Both the position numbers and the translations under genes were made by a program. The notes beneath the pieces were generated by a model that was given only the letters and a program-made list of their open reading frames with translations, made no database searches and had not been told where the DNA came from. A DNA stretch of 48,875 nucleotides from Thiorhodospira sibirica ATCC 700588 (lineage in GTDB: Bacteria > Pseudomonadota > Gammaproteobacteria > Ectothiorhodospirales > Ectothiorhodospiraceae). Positions 7,958 to 19,270 of this stretch are shown here, in pieces. The stretch lies in assembly GCF_000227725.2 (NCBI RefSeq), contig NZ_MU255056.1, positions 174,475 to 223,349 of the forward strand, in the 5' to 3' direction. Position 1 is the first letter of the stretch; the number at the start of each line of letters is the position of its first letter.

Positions 7958-8161
7958 TCAGACCGCCTTGACGTTGGCAGCGGAAGGTCCTTTAGGTCCA
8001 TTCTGGGTTTCAAAAGAAACCTTCTGCCCTTCAGCCAGCGTCTTAAAGCCGCTGCCTTCAATCGCAGAAAAATGAACGAAAACATCCTTACCGCCATCAT
8101 CAGGCGTAATAAAGCCGAAACCCTTGCTCTCGTTAAACCATTTAACGGTGCCTGTAATCAC
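7958..8161 (-). CDS. CspA-family cold-shock protein
   Basis: A 67-residue single-domain OB-fold nucleic-acid chaperone. The RNP1-like KGFGFI and RNP2-like VFVHFS motifs are both present. Such proteins melt RNA structure in the cold or in stationary phase. The start is GTG (8,159-8,161) with GAGG eight bases upstream. The gene is monocistronic, with a strong terminator downstream and an AT-rich leader that can pair across the ribosome site. Which Csp paralogue this is cannot be said. Confidence 0.95.
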   Translation of the reverse strand: MITGTVKWFNESKGFGFITPDDGGKDVFVHFSAIEGSGFKTLAEGQKVSFETQNGPKGPSAANVKAV

Positions 8162-8203
8162 TGCTAATACCTCATAAAAACAAAAAGATAATAAATTTAG
8201 CAG
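8161..8203 (-). promoter_or_regulatory. Leader hairpin enclosing the csp ribosome site
   Basis: On the minus strand CTGCTAA (plus 8,197-8,203) can pair with TTAGCAG (plus 8,161-8,167), which touches the GTG start. The 29-nt loop is AT-rich and contains the GAGG ribosome site. A weak stem around a start region could make translation depend on temperature, as known for cspA leaders. Function is inferred from geometry only. Confidence 0.35.
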
Positions 8204-8448
8204 AAGCGCTTAAAGCACCGGGGTCATGGCTTGGCAAGGCCGCCCATAGGGACTTCAAGATCAACCGCTGAAGCCATCATACGCTTACCGGCGGCGCGAT
8301 ACCAGCAATTTTTGCATTTCTGTCGCGGCAAAGATGGGACTGCGCTGAACATGCGGATATTTGCATGAACTTATAGCGCTTTTAGTCGTGAACTTGTCTG
8401 CTGAAATTTTTACCCATGAAGCCCTCAATCGCGATCAGCAGGAGGCAC

Positions 8449-9489
8449 CTATGCACCCACCCAGTGTGCCTGCCAAGTCTGGTCATCAATCGGCTGGCCG
8501 TGTTGCCAGAAAGTTTGCAGGTGCTGGCGCTGCGCTAAAGCACGCCGCAAAACCGGGCCATAATGATCCTCTAGCTCCTCAGCATATTCATCCAGCGCAG
8601 TACCCTGGCCCAGAAAATCCAGCGCAGCCTGTCCGGCCATTTCCCCCGACAATACCGCAGCGGCAATGCCCGCCCCGGTGATCGGGTGCGTCAGACCTGC
8701 CGCATCGCCCACCCACAGGATATTGCGGGTATTCAGCGTCGGGCGCAGACCACCCACCGGGACTGCGCCGCCAGTGCGCGCCAGAATCTCTGCGCCCACG
8801 CGCCCGCTACGGATCAAGTGCTGACGCAGCCGATCCAGCGGGGTTTTCAGTTCACGCTGCCAGCGTTTATCAACACCGAGACCCAGATTGGCCTGCTGGC
8901 CTTTGGGAAATAGCCAGGCATAGCCACCCGGATAGTCATCATGGAGCCAAAAATCAGTTGCATCATGGGGCTGTAGCAACGGCACGGTGTATTGGCGGGT
9001 ATGCAGACAGGGCTGCGGAGCGAGCCCTGCGGCCTTGGCAACCAAAGAATGCGGGCCATCGGCGCCAATCAGCACCTGGTAGCGCACGGTGAAGGGCTTG
9101 TCGTCATGCCAGAGCGTCGCCGTGTTATTGGCGGCATCCAGCGCCACCAGAGCAGTACCCGTCCACAGGCGGGCTCCTGCCGCCTGAGCCTGTGCGGCAA
9201 GGGCTTGATCAAAAGCAGCACGATCAATCATTAGCCCCGGATAATCTGCGCGGTGTAGCGTTCCCGAAGGCAGATAGGTATGCATCGCTGCAAGGCGTTG
9301 TATACACACCCCAGGGGCAGTGGCATAGCGACCCAGCGGCAAGGGGATGAACTCCGCACATTGCACTGGCATACCAATCATCGCCCGCCGCTCCACCGCC
9401 ACAACCTGCGCGCCTCCATGGGCGGCCATCCCGGCAGCACTGGCACCCCCCGGCCCCAGGCCGATCACCAAGACCTCGGTGGTCTCCAT
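8449..9489 (-). CDS. Geranylgeranyl-reductase-family FAD-dependent oxidoreductase
   Basis: Flavoprotein of 346 residues. The FAD dinucleotide motif GLGPGGASAAG lies at about residues 10-20 and the second FAD segment WVGDAAGLTHPITGAGI at about 268-285. VQCAEFIP near residue 42 resembles the QCAE/CGE stretch of geranylgeranyl reductases. The family includes BchP/ChlP, which saturate the isoprenoid tail of (bacterio)chlorophyll, and archaeal lipid reductases. This one is shorter than BchP (about 390 aa), so the substrate is uncertain; a quinone, carotenoid or lipid tail is equally possible. Its ATG directly follows the stop of the upstream SDR gene (TAAATG), so the two are co-translated. Confidence 0.75.
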   Translation of the reverse strand: METTEVLVIGLGPGGASAAGMAAHGGAQVVAVERRAMIGMPVQCAEFIPLPLGRYATAPGVCIQRLAAMHTYLPSGTLHRADYPGLMIDRAAFDQALAAQAQAAGARLWTGTALVALDAANNTATLWHDDKPFTVRYQVLIGADGPHSLVAKAAGLAPQPCLHTRQYTVPLLQPHDATDFWLHDDYPGGYAWLFPKGQQANLGLGVDKRWQRELKTPLDRLRQHLIRSGRVGAEILARTGGAVPVGGLRPTLNTRNILWVGDAAGLTHPITGAGIAAAVLSGEMAGQAALDFLGQGTALDEYAEELEDHYGPVLRRALAQRQHLQTFWQHGQPIDDQTWQAHWVGA

Positions 9490-10188
9490 TTAGAACGGAA
9501 TATCCAGGCCGTCGATATCGATGAAACGCCCACTGTCGTCCAGGGTGAGTTCGCTTAGATTGCGACGCAGAGAAATGGCGGATTCCACCACAGATAATTC
9601 ACCGTTAGGCCCGCCCATTTCGGTGCGTACCCACCCCGGATGCAAGGCCACCACGGTGATACCACGCGCCTTGAGATCACGCGCTGCACTGACGCTAATG
9701 GCATTCAAGGCCGCCTTACTGGAACGATACAGATAACTGCCGCCGGAGCCATTGTCGAGGATACTGCCCATCTTGCTGCTCATATTGGCGATGATCTTGA
9801 GCTCACTGGCCGCCACCTGTTCCACAAAGCATTCCATCATCTGCATCGGCGCCAGCACATTGGTGCGCCACACCGTGTCCCATTCCGCGCTATCTGACTG
9901 CCCAAAGCCCTGATGCGCCCAGTCACCATACACCCCGGCATTATTAAGCAGGATATCCAGCGGCGTGTTTTTCAGGTGCGCGGCCAGCGCCTGACGCTGT
10001 GCCTCGTTACTGACATTGAGCAAATGCACCTGAATGCGCCCATTGCTATCCTGCGCCAGCGTGTTCAGCTCATGGGCATTCTCCGGCATACGACAGCAGG
10101 CGTGTACCGTCCAGCCACTTTGTGCATATTGACGGGTCAGCTCCAGGCCGATCCCCCGGTTAGCACCGGTTATTAAAATCGTTGCCAT
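9490..10188 (-). CDS. Short-chain dehydrogenase/reductase (CsgA/C-factor-like SDR)
   Basis: Classical SDR of 232 residues. It has the Rossmann motif TGANRGIG (about 7-14), NNAG (about 86-89), a serine in MSSKMG, and the catalytic YRSSK. The sequence resembles the C-factor-like branch of small SDRs that act on unknown carbonyl compounds. A strong ribosome site (GGAGGAAATTT) precedes the ATG at 10,188. The gene heads a two-gene unit with the flavoprotein. An NAD(P)H-dependent reaction paired with the flavoenzyme is plausible, but the substrate is unknown. Confidence 0.85.
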   Translation of the reverse strand: MATILITGANRGIGLELTRQYAQSGWTVHACCRMPENAHELNTLAQDSNGRIQVHLLNVSNEAQRQALAAHLKNTPLDILLNNAGVYGDWAHQGFGQSDSAEWDTVWRTNVLAPMQMMECFVEQVAASELKIIANMSSKMGSILDNGSGGSYLYRSSKAALNAISVSAARDLKARGITVVALHPGWVRTEMGGPNGELSVVESAISLRRNLSELTLDDSGRFIDIDGLDIPF

Positions 10189-10422
10189 AAATTTCCTCCA
10201 AAAAGAGTACCAAAGTGAATCACTTATCGTTTCATACCGCGCTATTATAGCGTTTAATGAAACGGCATGTATGTTGATGATTCAAGAGGTGTCGTCACAA
10301 GAAGACCCATCAGACAAGCGATTGCCATGATGACACCTCCGTCATCGGCATTGGATTGAGAACCCCTTCTTGCACTTCAAAGGCTGGCAAGGGATTGCAC
10401 CCGCTATACCAAGAACGTTGCT

Positions 10423-10950
10423 TCATTCCTGGATGCGGAACAGATCCGCTGCATGGCCATCCCGGCCAGGTCTTGTGACGATGTTATCTAAATATTCATT
10501 CCAAGGCTCTGGAAATGGAGGATTTTCAGCAACCACTCTTTGCAAGTCTTCCATGGTGTATCCAGTCCCTAATCCACCAAAGGTTTGGTCGTCTTGGTGG
10601 TATAGCCAGGCACCTTGCGGACCATTGACGATTTTATAGCTATAACGTCCTTCCAAAAACAGAACGTAGTACTGGCTTTCTTTGAGTGTTGGCGATATTG
10701 TGATATTGCCATAGCTTCTTATGGTTATTCTTGTTTCTTTACCAATGTTGCCTTTTATCATTTTTTTAATGGTTGCTCGGCTTGAAACATTTGAAAATCC
10801 TTCCTGATTTATTTTCATTTCATGGACGGAATTTATTTTAGCAATGACTATTAAATCAGAAGAGCCTACAAGATCATGCAAGCTCATTAAATTCACCATC
10901 GCGTGCGCAGGAGCAAATGAAAAAACAAAAAACATCATAAAAATTCTCAC
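10423..10950 (-). CDS. Hypothetical secreted protein
   Basis: A 175-residue protein with an N-terminal signal peptide (MRIFMMFFVFSFAPAHA, likely cut after AHA), so it is periplasmic or secreted. The start is GTG at 10,950 with GAGGAA six bases upstream. The segment SLHDLVGSSDLIVIAKI resembles the start of a domain seen in uncharacterised exported bacterial proteins (SDLIV-type), but I do not recognise the function. The DNA is much richer in AT than the neighbours, suggesting foreign origin. It begins 14 bp after the membrane-protein gene and is probably co-transcribed with it. Confidence 0.7.
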   Translation of the reverse strand: MRIFMMFFVFSFAPAHAMVNLMSLHDLVGSSDLIVIAKINSVHEMKINQEGFSNVSSRATIKKMIKGNIGKETRITIRSYGNITISPTLKESQYYVLFLEGRYSYKIVNGPQGAWLYHQDDQTFGGLGTGYTMEDLQRVVAENPPFPEPWNEYLDNIVTRPGRDGHAADLFRIQE

Positions 10951-10964
10951 TTTAATTTCCTCGT

Positions 10965-11876
10965 TTATTTTGTTTGCGCTGGTTGAGATATTTTAAGAAA
11001 TAATGATATTTCCTTGATGATGGATTGAGCTTGTTCTTCGCAGTCCTTTTGAACAGGAACGAGCTGCTGTTGTTTTTCATATTTTTTCATGAAATAAAAT
11101 AAGTTTATATAAGCCTGTTGATTGTCGAGGTGCTTGATTTCCAGTAAATAAAACTGTGGCCCAAAAAAGCGTCCTTTGCACCACCAAGATGCTTGTCGAC
11201 CGATACACATTCCTTGCAATCCAATCCAGACTTCCCTGGGGCCCTGCAAAAGGCGGTATCGGCGACGCCTAGGATACAATATAGCACCGGCAAATACTGC
11301 GGCCAATAGACCATAGACACCCAGCTCAATGATCAAGCTGTCTCCTGATATCAGTTTGCCGACATAAATGATAGAGCCTATCATCGCTATGAGCATGATA
11401 GCGCCTGAAATTCCTATACGTTCCAGCATTTCCTTGCGGCGTTGCTGGTAGTCATGTTCTACAAAATGATGCCAGTGATTTTTTTCTATGAACCAATGCG
11501 CCAGCAGGTTTTTTCCATTGATCAGCTGGGTTAGTTTTTTCAGCTGATAATTGAGTACGAGCAAGGGAATCAGCATGGTGATGGTAGTTGAGGTACCTAA
11601 TGTCACGCCAAGCCAAAAAGCATCGTGTTCATCGACTAGCATTAAACTGCTGATGGTGACAATGAATAAAAACACTGAGCTGCCACATAAGAAACGAAAA
11701 TTCCGTCCTATGTTGGTGGCTTCTGCCTGAGAGGCGGCAGCAGGATGCCACGCCAGTGCCAAGGCTAATGCAATGCCTGCTGGCAGTAAAACGATAAACC
11801 ATGATACCGGAAGTAACCACAGCAGCAGGGGTAGGGGAAATAACCCGCCAATGATGATACTACGCAGAAGCAGCAT
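10965..11876 (-). CDS. Hypothetical integral membrane protein with four predicted helices
   Basis: 303 residues from ATG 11,876 (MLLLRSIIIGG), chosen because GAGG lies nine bases upstream; the frame is open further upstream to a TTG at 12,056, but those residues look like unrelated remnant sequence. Hydrophobic segments fall in two pairs, at about residues 5-45 and 60-110, with further helices near 165-205, followed by a soluble C-terminal half of about 90 residues. The segment between the pairs is charged and rich in H, W and K. No family is recognised. AT-rich, like the following secreted-protein gene, with which it likely forms a pair. Confidence 0.65.
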   Translation of the reverse strand: MLLLRSIIIGGLFPLPLLLWLLPVSWFIVLLPAGIALALALAWHPAAASQAEATNIGRNFRFLCGSSVFLFIVTISSLMLVDEHDAFWLGVTLGTSTTITMLIPLLVLNYQLKKLTQLINGKNLLAHWFIEKNHWHHFVEHDYQQRRKEMLERIGISGAIMLIAMIGSIIYVGKLISGDSLIIELGVYGLLAAVFAGAILYPRRRRYRLLQGPREVWIGLQGMCIGRQASWWCKGRFFGPQFYLLEIKHLDNQQAYINLFYFMKKYEKQQQLVPVQKDCEEQAQSIIKEISLFLKISQPAQTK

Positions 11877-12202
11877 ATCACTTTTCCTCAATGATGAGTG
11901 TTTGTAAATGCTATGCATTACGCCGTTGAGATCAGTTGATAGACCGAAGTCTTCAAGCAGACCCTGACAGCCATCGCGGAATGGTGGCGTGCTTGGCCTC
12001 GAACGCACGGATGCCGCGATGGTAAGCATTCGGCATCCGGCGCCAAGCTGATGCAACCATTCGGTGAGCGCATCAGGGCTATGGGTATCATAGCCGATTA
12101 TCTGCTAAAGTCTGACGGAATGCCTGAGTGACTCGGCGCCCGCTGTTTTGCCTGAGGGCGGGGTCACGGGGACGTTATTAATTTTATGAGGTTTTGATTT
12201 TT
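11877..12202. other. Intergenic stretch with decayed coding-like sequence
   Basis: 326 bp between divergent genes. On the minus strand, 11,930-12,060 gives protein-like stretches in two different frames (for example HRGIRAFEAKHATIPRW in one and YDTHSPDALTEWLHQL in another), interrupted by stops. This looks like a frame-shifted gene remnant, possibly of a transposase, that I cannot name. A hairpin GGCTATG/CATAGCC lies at 12,077-12,095. The right edge carries the promoter and ribosome site (GAGG at 12,188) of the next gene. Confidence 0.35.
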
Positions 12203-13567
12203 ATGAAAAAAGAACGACAGGTAGACGGTTTGATTGTGGGTGGTGGGCCAGGGGGTATGAGTACGGCGATTACCGCCGCGAAGGTGTGGCCAGAGCGCAA
12301 GATTTTGCTGGTCCGCCCGGAGGAGGAGCCGATTGTTCCCTGTGGCATTCCGTATATTTTTGGTACGCTGAAAGGGGTGGAGCAGGATTTGCTGAGTAAT
12401 GCGCCGTTTCGTGCCCTGGGCGGGGAAATTTTATGCGATACGGTGCGTGAGATTGATCCCAAAGCGCGCACTGCCTTGACCGAGGATGGGGTGTTGATCC
12501 ATTGGCAGCGCCTGGTTTTGGCGACCGGGACGCGGCCACATCAGCTCCCTTTCCCCGGTATTGAGCGCCCGGGGGTGTTTGTGATCCGTAAAGATTACGA
12601 TCACCTGGAGCATCTGTTTGATGAGGTGTTGCCGCAAAGCAAGCGTCTGGCGGTGATCGGTGGCGGCTTTATCGGGGTGGAGTTTGCCGATGAGGTGCGC
12701 AAAAGTGGTATTGAGGTGGCCATCATTGAGCAGCTACCGCATCTGCTTTTGCATAATTTTGACGAGGAAGTCGCGGTCAAGGTTGAGGCGACCTTGCTGG
12801 AGGCCGAGATTCAGCTATATACCGGTAACGGGGCGCTGGCCCTGGAGGGTGAGGGGGATAAAGGCCCGGTGCAGGCGGTGCGTCTGGCTAATCAGGAGCG
12901 GGTCGAGGCCGATGCGGTGCTGGTGGCAATTGGTGATCAGCGTAATGTCGATCTGGCACAGGCTTTGAATTTGACGATGGCGCGAGGCGGCGGCATTTGG
13001 GTGGATGCCTTCCAGCGCTGTCGTGAGTATCCCGAGATCTTTGCGGTGGGGGATTGCGCCTTTAAGCAGGATTTGCTGTTGCGCCGCTCGGTGCCGTCGC
13101 TGCTGGCCTCAACGGCGGCGGCGGAGGGGCGCATTGCGGGGATCAATCTTTTCGGGTTGCAACATGAACGCTATAACGCCGGGACCATTGCCATTTATGC
13201 CAGCCAGATTGGCGATCTGGCCTTTGGTTGCGCCGGGATGACAGCCAATGCGGCCCGCCATGAGGGGCTGGATGTGGTGGTCGGGCGTGTGGAAGTGCCG
13301 GATCATCATCCGCCGACCATGCCGGGTACGCGCATGATGACCTGCTTGCTGGTGGTCAGTCGCAGCGGTTTATTGCTGGGCGGGCAGGTACTCGGTGGTC
13401 CAACCACCGCCGAGGTGCTCAATGCCATCGGTTTGGCGATTCAGGCACGTTTAGGGGTGCATGAATTGGTGAGCTTTCAGTTCGGCAGTCATCCACGCCT
13501 GACCGCCCCGGCGCATCCCATTGCCCTGTGTGCCCTGGAGGCCCTGGAACAGCTGCGCTGTCGCTAA
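12203..13567 (+). CDS. Flavoprotein disulfide reductase, CoA-disulfide reductase/NADH oxidase-like
   Basis: A 454-residue pyridine-nucleotide-disulfide oxidoreductase. The FAD motif GGGPGG is at residues 13-18, the NAD(P) motif VIGGGFIGVEFADEV lies mid-protein, and the second FAD motif is FAVGDCAF. A single redox cysteine, Cys47 in PIVPCGIPY, takes the place of the CxxxxC of lipoamide-type enzymes; this defines the CoA-disulfide reductase, NADH oxidase/peroxidase and persulfide reductase group. In a sulfur oxidiser, CoA-disulfide or persulfide reduction is a reasonable role, but the substrate is not proven. ATG 12,203 is preferred; a TTG at 12,194 in the same frame is too close to the GAGG site. 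Confidence 0.8.
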   Translation: MKKERQVDGLIVGGGPGGMSTAITAAKVWPERKILLVRPEEEPIVPCGIPYIFGTLKGVEQDLLSNAPFRALGGEILCDTVREIDPKARTALTEDGVLIHWQRLVLATGTRPHQLPFPGIERPGVFVIRKDYDHLEHLFDEVLPQSKRLAVIGGGFIGVEFADEVRKSGIEVAIIEQLPHLLLHNFDEEVAVKVEATLLEAEIQLYTGNGALALEGEGDKGPVQAVRLANQERVEADAVLVAIGDQRNVDLAQALNLTMARGGGIWVDAFQRCREYPEIFAVGDCAFKQDLLLRRSVPSLLASTAAAEGRIAGINLFGLQHERYNAGTIAIYASQIGDLAFGCAGMTANAARHEGLDVVVGRVEVPDHHPPTMPGTRMMTCLLVVSRSGLLLGGQVLGGPTTAEVLNAIGLAIQARLGVHELVSFQFGSHPRLTAPAHPIALCALEALEQLRCR

Positions 13568-13598
13568 TGGATGCTTAACCGATCATCTCTTAACGTAG

Positions 13599-15729
<2,131 letters not shown>

Positions 15730-15783
15730 CTTTTTGCCGTTACAAACCCTGCGCGCACAACATTTGAAAAACCCGGATCAAGC

Positions 15784-16137
15784 ATGCACGAATTATCATT
15801 ATGTCAGGCGATTGTGGCGCAGGTGGAGCGGCTGGTGGCGGCGCATCAGGCGCGAGGGGTGAGCCGTATTGAGGTGCAGGTGGGCCCGCTGGCGGGGGTG
15901 GAGGCGCATTTGTTACGTCAGGCGTTTCCGCTGGCTGCCGCCGGGACTGGTGCGGCCCAGGCTGAGCTGGTGTTGACGGCCTTGCCGGTGAAGGTGCATT
16001 GCCGTGTGTGCGGTGCAGATAGCGAGGTGAGCGTCAATCGCTTATTATGCGGGCATTGCGGTGCCTGGCAGACCACCGTGTTATCGGGAGATGAGTTGTT
16101 GCTGGCGCGTGTCGAACTGCTTATGTCTTCTTCTTAA
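15784..16137 (+). CDS. hypA: HypA, hydrogenase nickel insertion protein
   Basis: 117 residues opening MHELSL; His2 and neighbouring residues form the nickel site of the family. A zinc ribbon follows with CRVCG and CGHCG. HypA delivers nickel, with HypB, to the large subunit of [NiFe]-hydrogenase. The length is normal. It is followed 27 bp later by hypB. No hydrogenase structural genes nor hypCDEF are in the window, so the target enzyme is encoded elsewhere. Confidence 0.95.
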   Translation: MHELSLCQAIVAQVERLVAAHQARGVSRIEVQVGPLAGVEAHLLRQAFPLAAAGTGAAQAELVLTALPVKVHCRVCGADSEVSVNRLLCGHCGAWQTTVLSGDELLLARVELLMSSS

Positions 16138-16164
16138 AACCTCTCCGTCAAAAGGTCTTTAGTC

Positions 16165-16956
16165 ATGTGTGATCAATGCGGTTGCAGTACCCCCCATCAC
16201 CACCACCATCATAGTCACCATCATGCCCATGACGCGGCACATAGTCACAGTACCAGCACCAGCACCCGCAGTACCCACGAGGTCACGGTACTTTCGCGGG
16301 TGTTAGATGCCAATGATCACGCAGCGGCGCATAATCGCCGCCATTTTGAGCAGCGTGGCATTTTGGCCATCAATCTGATGTCCTCGCCGGGTTCTGGCAA
16401 GACGGCATTACTGGAGCAGACCATCGAACGGCTGGATGGGCGTTTGCGGGTGGCGGTGATTGAGGGTGATCTGGAGACCGAAAACGATGCGCAGCGCATC
16501 CGTGCCAAGGGGGTGCAGGCCGCACAGATTACCACCGGCACCGCCTGTCATCTGGATGCAAGCATGGTGCATCAGGCCTTGCATGCGCTGGCGCTTGAGC
16601 AGGTGGATCTTGTGTTTATCGAAAATGTCGGCAATCTGGTCTGTCCAGCGGCCTTTGATCTTGGCCAGCATTATAATGTGGTGTTGCTGTCAGTGACCGA
16701 AGGCGATGACAAACCGGCGAAATATCCGGTGATGTTTCGCGCCGCTGACCTGGTGTTATTGAGCAAAAGCGATTTGCTGCCCGTGCTGGGGGATTTTTCC
16801 CCCGCCAAGGCAGAGCAGCATCTGCGTGCTTTAGCTCAGGCAGCACCGCTTTTGACGGTATCGGCGCGCAGCGGCGAGGGGCTGGATGCCTGGATTGACT
16901 GGCTCAAACAGCAGCTCGATGCCCTGCGGGCGCAGATAGCCACCAAAGCAGGCTGA
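16165..16956 (+). CDS. hypB: HypB, hydrogenase nickel incorporation GTPase
   Basis: 263-residue SIMIBI GTPase that works with HypA in [NiFe]-hydrogenase maturation. The N-terminus has the high-affinity nickel motif MCDQCGC, then a histidine-rich tail (six His in a row at about residues 11-16, more up to residue 27) that may store nickel. The G-domain shows the P-loop SSPGSGKT, the ENVGNLVCP segment with the metal-binding cysteine, and the LLSKSDLL specificity loop. The ATG at 16,165 has AAAAGG upstream. Confidence 0.96.
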   Translation: MCDQCGCSTPHHHHHHSHHHAHDAAHSHSTSTSTRSTHEVTVLSRVLDANDHAAAHNRRHFEQRGILAINLMSSPGSGKTALLEQTIERLDGRLRVAVIEGDLETENDAQRIRAKGVQAAQITTGTACHLDASMVHQALHALALEQVDLVFIENVGNLVCPAAFDLGQHYNVVLLSVTEGDDKPAKYPVMFRAADLVLLSKSDLLPVLGDFSPAKAEQHLRALAQAAPLLTVSARSGEGLDAWIDWLKQQLDALRAQIATKAG

Positions 16957-17011
16957 GCCCCTTGGGCTTTATCTATCTATTTCCCGGTTCACTTTGTTTT
17001 GATGCTGATCC

Positions 17012-18895
17012 ATGACCTCTGAATTTGATCCCGGCGCGGCTCGTGCGCGCTACAGTATGCGCCACTGGAGCGGTGGTTATTTTGACATCAATGCCGCTGG
17101 TCATGTGGTGATGCGCACGCCTGCGCAACCGCATCACCCCGGCGTTGATCTGTATGCCTTGACCGATACCCTGCAAGCCCAGGGCATCAATCTGCCGGTG
17201 CTGGTGCGTTTTGAGGATATTTTGCAGCATCGGGTGGCCCGTTTGACCGAGGCCTTTGCCCAGGCGCGGGCGAGTTTTGACTATGCGGGTGACTATACGG
17301 CGGTGTATCCCATCAAGGTTAACCAGCAGCGCAGCGTAGTGGCCGGAATTTTGGGCTACGGCGGTGAGCAGGTAGGGCTTGAGGCTGGCAGTAAACCGGA
17401 ATTGATGGCGGTGCTGGCGCTTGCACCCACAGACGGGGTGATTGTCTGCAATGGCTACAAGGATCGCGAATATCTGCGCATTGCCTTGATCGGGCGCCTG
17501 CTGGGACAGCGTTTGTATATCGTGATTGAAAAGCCCTCCGAGCTTGACGGAGTGCTGGAAGCCTGCCGTGATCTCGGGGTGCGGCCATGGCTGGGAGTGC
17601 GGGTGCGGCTGGCCTCCATCGGCAAGGGCAAATGGCAAAACACCGGCGGCGAGAAGGCTAAATTTGGTCTGTCCGCCGCCCAGGTGCTGGCCCTGATTGA
17701 ACGGCTGCGCGCCCTGGACATGCTCGATTGCCTGCGGCTGCTGCATTTTCACATGGGCTCGCAAATCGCCAATATCCGCGATATTCAAACCGGGATGGTC
17801 GAAGCAGCGCGGTATTATGCCGAGCTGCGCGCCCTGGGTGCGCCGATTGACGTGGTTGATGTCGGCGGTGGGCTGGGGGTGGATTATGAGGGCACGCGCT
17901 CGCGCACGGATTGCTCCATCAACTACAGCCTGCAGGAATATGCCAATAATATCGTGCGTACCCTGCACCATGTCTGTTTGGAGGAAGGCTTGCCCGCGCC
18001 CACGATTTTTACCGAATCCGGGCGCGCCATGACGGCGCATCATGCGGTTTTGATCACCAATGTGATTGACAGTGAGCGCACCCGCGTCGAACAGAGGCTG
18101 CAGCCGCCGGAGCAGGAAGCCCCGCTGATTTTGCAGGATATGTGGCGCCTGTATGAACAGCCCAGCGCCATTGCCCCCAGCGAGATTTATCACGATGTGG
18201 CGCATTGGCTGGGTGAGGCGCAGGTGATGTTTAGTCACGGCATGTTGACCTTGGCCGAACGCGCCTTTGCCGAACAGCTCTATATTGCCACCTGTGAGCG
18301 GCTGGTGGCGCAAGAGGATGGACGCCTGTCGGCAGAAATCCGCGACGAGATTAACGACAAGCTGGCGGATAAATATTTTTGCAATTTTTCCGTGTTTCAG
18401 TCGGTGCCGGATGTCTGGGGGATTGATCAGATCTTTCCCATCATGCCCTTGCATCGCCTGCATGAAGCGCCGACCCGGCGGGTGGTCTTGCAGGATCTGA
18501 CCTGTGATTCTGATGGCCATATTGGCCGTTATGTGGATGCCGACGGGGTGGCCAAAAGCCTGGCCTTGCACGCCGTACACAGTGGCGAGGATTATCGCAT
18601 CGGGATTTTTCTGGTGGGCGCCTATCAGGAAATTTTAGGGGATTTGCATAACCTGTTTGGCGATACCCACTCGGTGAATGTGGTGCTGGAAGCCGATGGC
18701 AGCTATCGACTCAGTGATGCCGAAAAAGGCGATCAGGTCGATGAACTGCTGCGTTATGTGCATTTTGATCCGCTGCAGCTGGCCAAAGCCTATCGGGAAA
18801 AGGTCGCCCAGGCAGGTCTTGAAGCCGCGTTAAGTGCGCGCATTCTCACCGAGCTGGAACAAGGTCTGACAGGCTACACTTATCATGAAGACTGA
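17012..18895 (+). CDS. speA: SpeA, biosynthetic arginine decarboxylase
   Basis: 627-residue PLP enzyme (alanine-racemase-fold, group IV decarboxylase) that converts arginine to agmatine for putrescine synthesis. PLP-binding Lys102 is in YPIKVNQQ. Other signatures are GLEAGSKPEL, HFHMGSQI, DVGGGLGVDYEG, FTESGRA and, near the C-terminus, the substrate-site CDSDG. Size and layout match E. coli SpeA (about 658 aa). The long complementary open frame (16,973-18,580, minus) is a shadow. speB is not adjacent. Confidence 0.96.
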   Translation: MTSEFDPGAARARYSMRHWSGGYFDINAAGHVVMRTPAQPHHPGVDLYALTDTLQAQGINLPVLVRFEDILQHRVARLTEAFAQARASFDYAGDYTAVYPIKVNQQRSVVAGILGYGGEQVGLEAGSKPELMAVLALAPTDGVIVCNGYKDREYLRIALIGRLLGQRLYIVIEKPSELDGVLEACRDLGVRPWLGVRVRLASIGKGKWQNTGGEKAKFGLSAAQVLALIERLRALDMLDCLRLLHFHMGSQIANIRDIQTGMVEAARYYAELRALGAPIDVVDVGGGLGVDYEGTRSRTDCSINYSLQEYANNIVRTLHHVCLEEGLPAPTIFTESGRAMTAHHAVLITNVIDSERTRVEQRLQPPEQEAPLILQDMWRLYEQPSAIAPSEIYHDVAHWLGEAQVMFSHGMLTLAERAFAEQLYIATCERLVAQEDGRLSAEIRDEINDKLADKYFCNFSVFQSVPDVWGIDQIFPIMPLHRLHEAPTRRVVLQDLTCDSDGHIGRYVDADGVAKSLALHAVHSGEDYRIGIFLVGAYQEILGDLHNLFGDTHSVNVVLEADGSYRLSDAEKGDQVDELLRYVHFDPLQLAKAYREKVAQAGLEAALSARILTELEQGLTGYTYHED

Positions 18896-18934
18896 TCGCC
18901 AACGTGGCGCCATCTTCCCCGCCTGCGCCCACGC

Positions 18935-19258
18935 ATGAGCATCCTGCTATGGTTGACGGTGCTGGGCGCGGTGGCACTGTATATCAACGACACCCTGCGC
19001 ACCCGTGAAAAGGCCGCCCAAGCCGCCGCGCAGGCGTGTCGTGAGGTTTCGGCACAATTGCTGGATCAGAGCGTGATGGGGGCAGGGATGCCGCGTCTGG
19101 TGAAGGATGCGCAAAAGCGCTGGCGGCTGCGCCGTGAATATGTGTTTGAATTTACCGTCGCCGGTGAACAGCGCTACACCGGGCGTATCATCTGTCTGGG
19201 CGGAGCGGTATATCAACTGAGCCTGGAACATCCCGAAGGGCGCACCTTCCTTGATTGA
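18935..19258 (+). CDS. DUF3301 family small membrane-anchored protein
   Basis: 107 residues with one N-terminal membrane segment (about residues 3-18, ILLWLTVLGAVALYI) followed by a soluble part containing RLRREYVFEFTVAG and GRIICLGG, characteristic of DUF3301, a short gammaproteobacterial family of unknown function. It lies 39 bp after speA and 12 bp before oxyR on the same strand and may be co-transcribed with either. Confidence 0.8.
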   Translation: MSILLWLTVLGAVALYINDTLRTREKAAQAAAQACREVSAQLLDQSVMGAGMPRLVKDAQKRWRLRREYVFEFTVAGEQRYTGRIICLGGAVYQLSLEHPEGRTFLD

Positions 19259-19270
19259 GTCCCCGCGCCG

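Noticed and set aside
11877-12056. N-terminal extension of the membrane protein to a TTG at 12,056
   Set aside because: The extra 60 residues are unlike a membrane-protein N-terminus, match decayed coding sequence, and a proper ribosome site precedes ATG 11,876.
16973-18580. 535-codon open frame on the minus strand
   Set aside because: It lies entirely opposite speA, shows no family resemblance and comes from codon bias in the GC-rich real gene.
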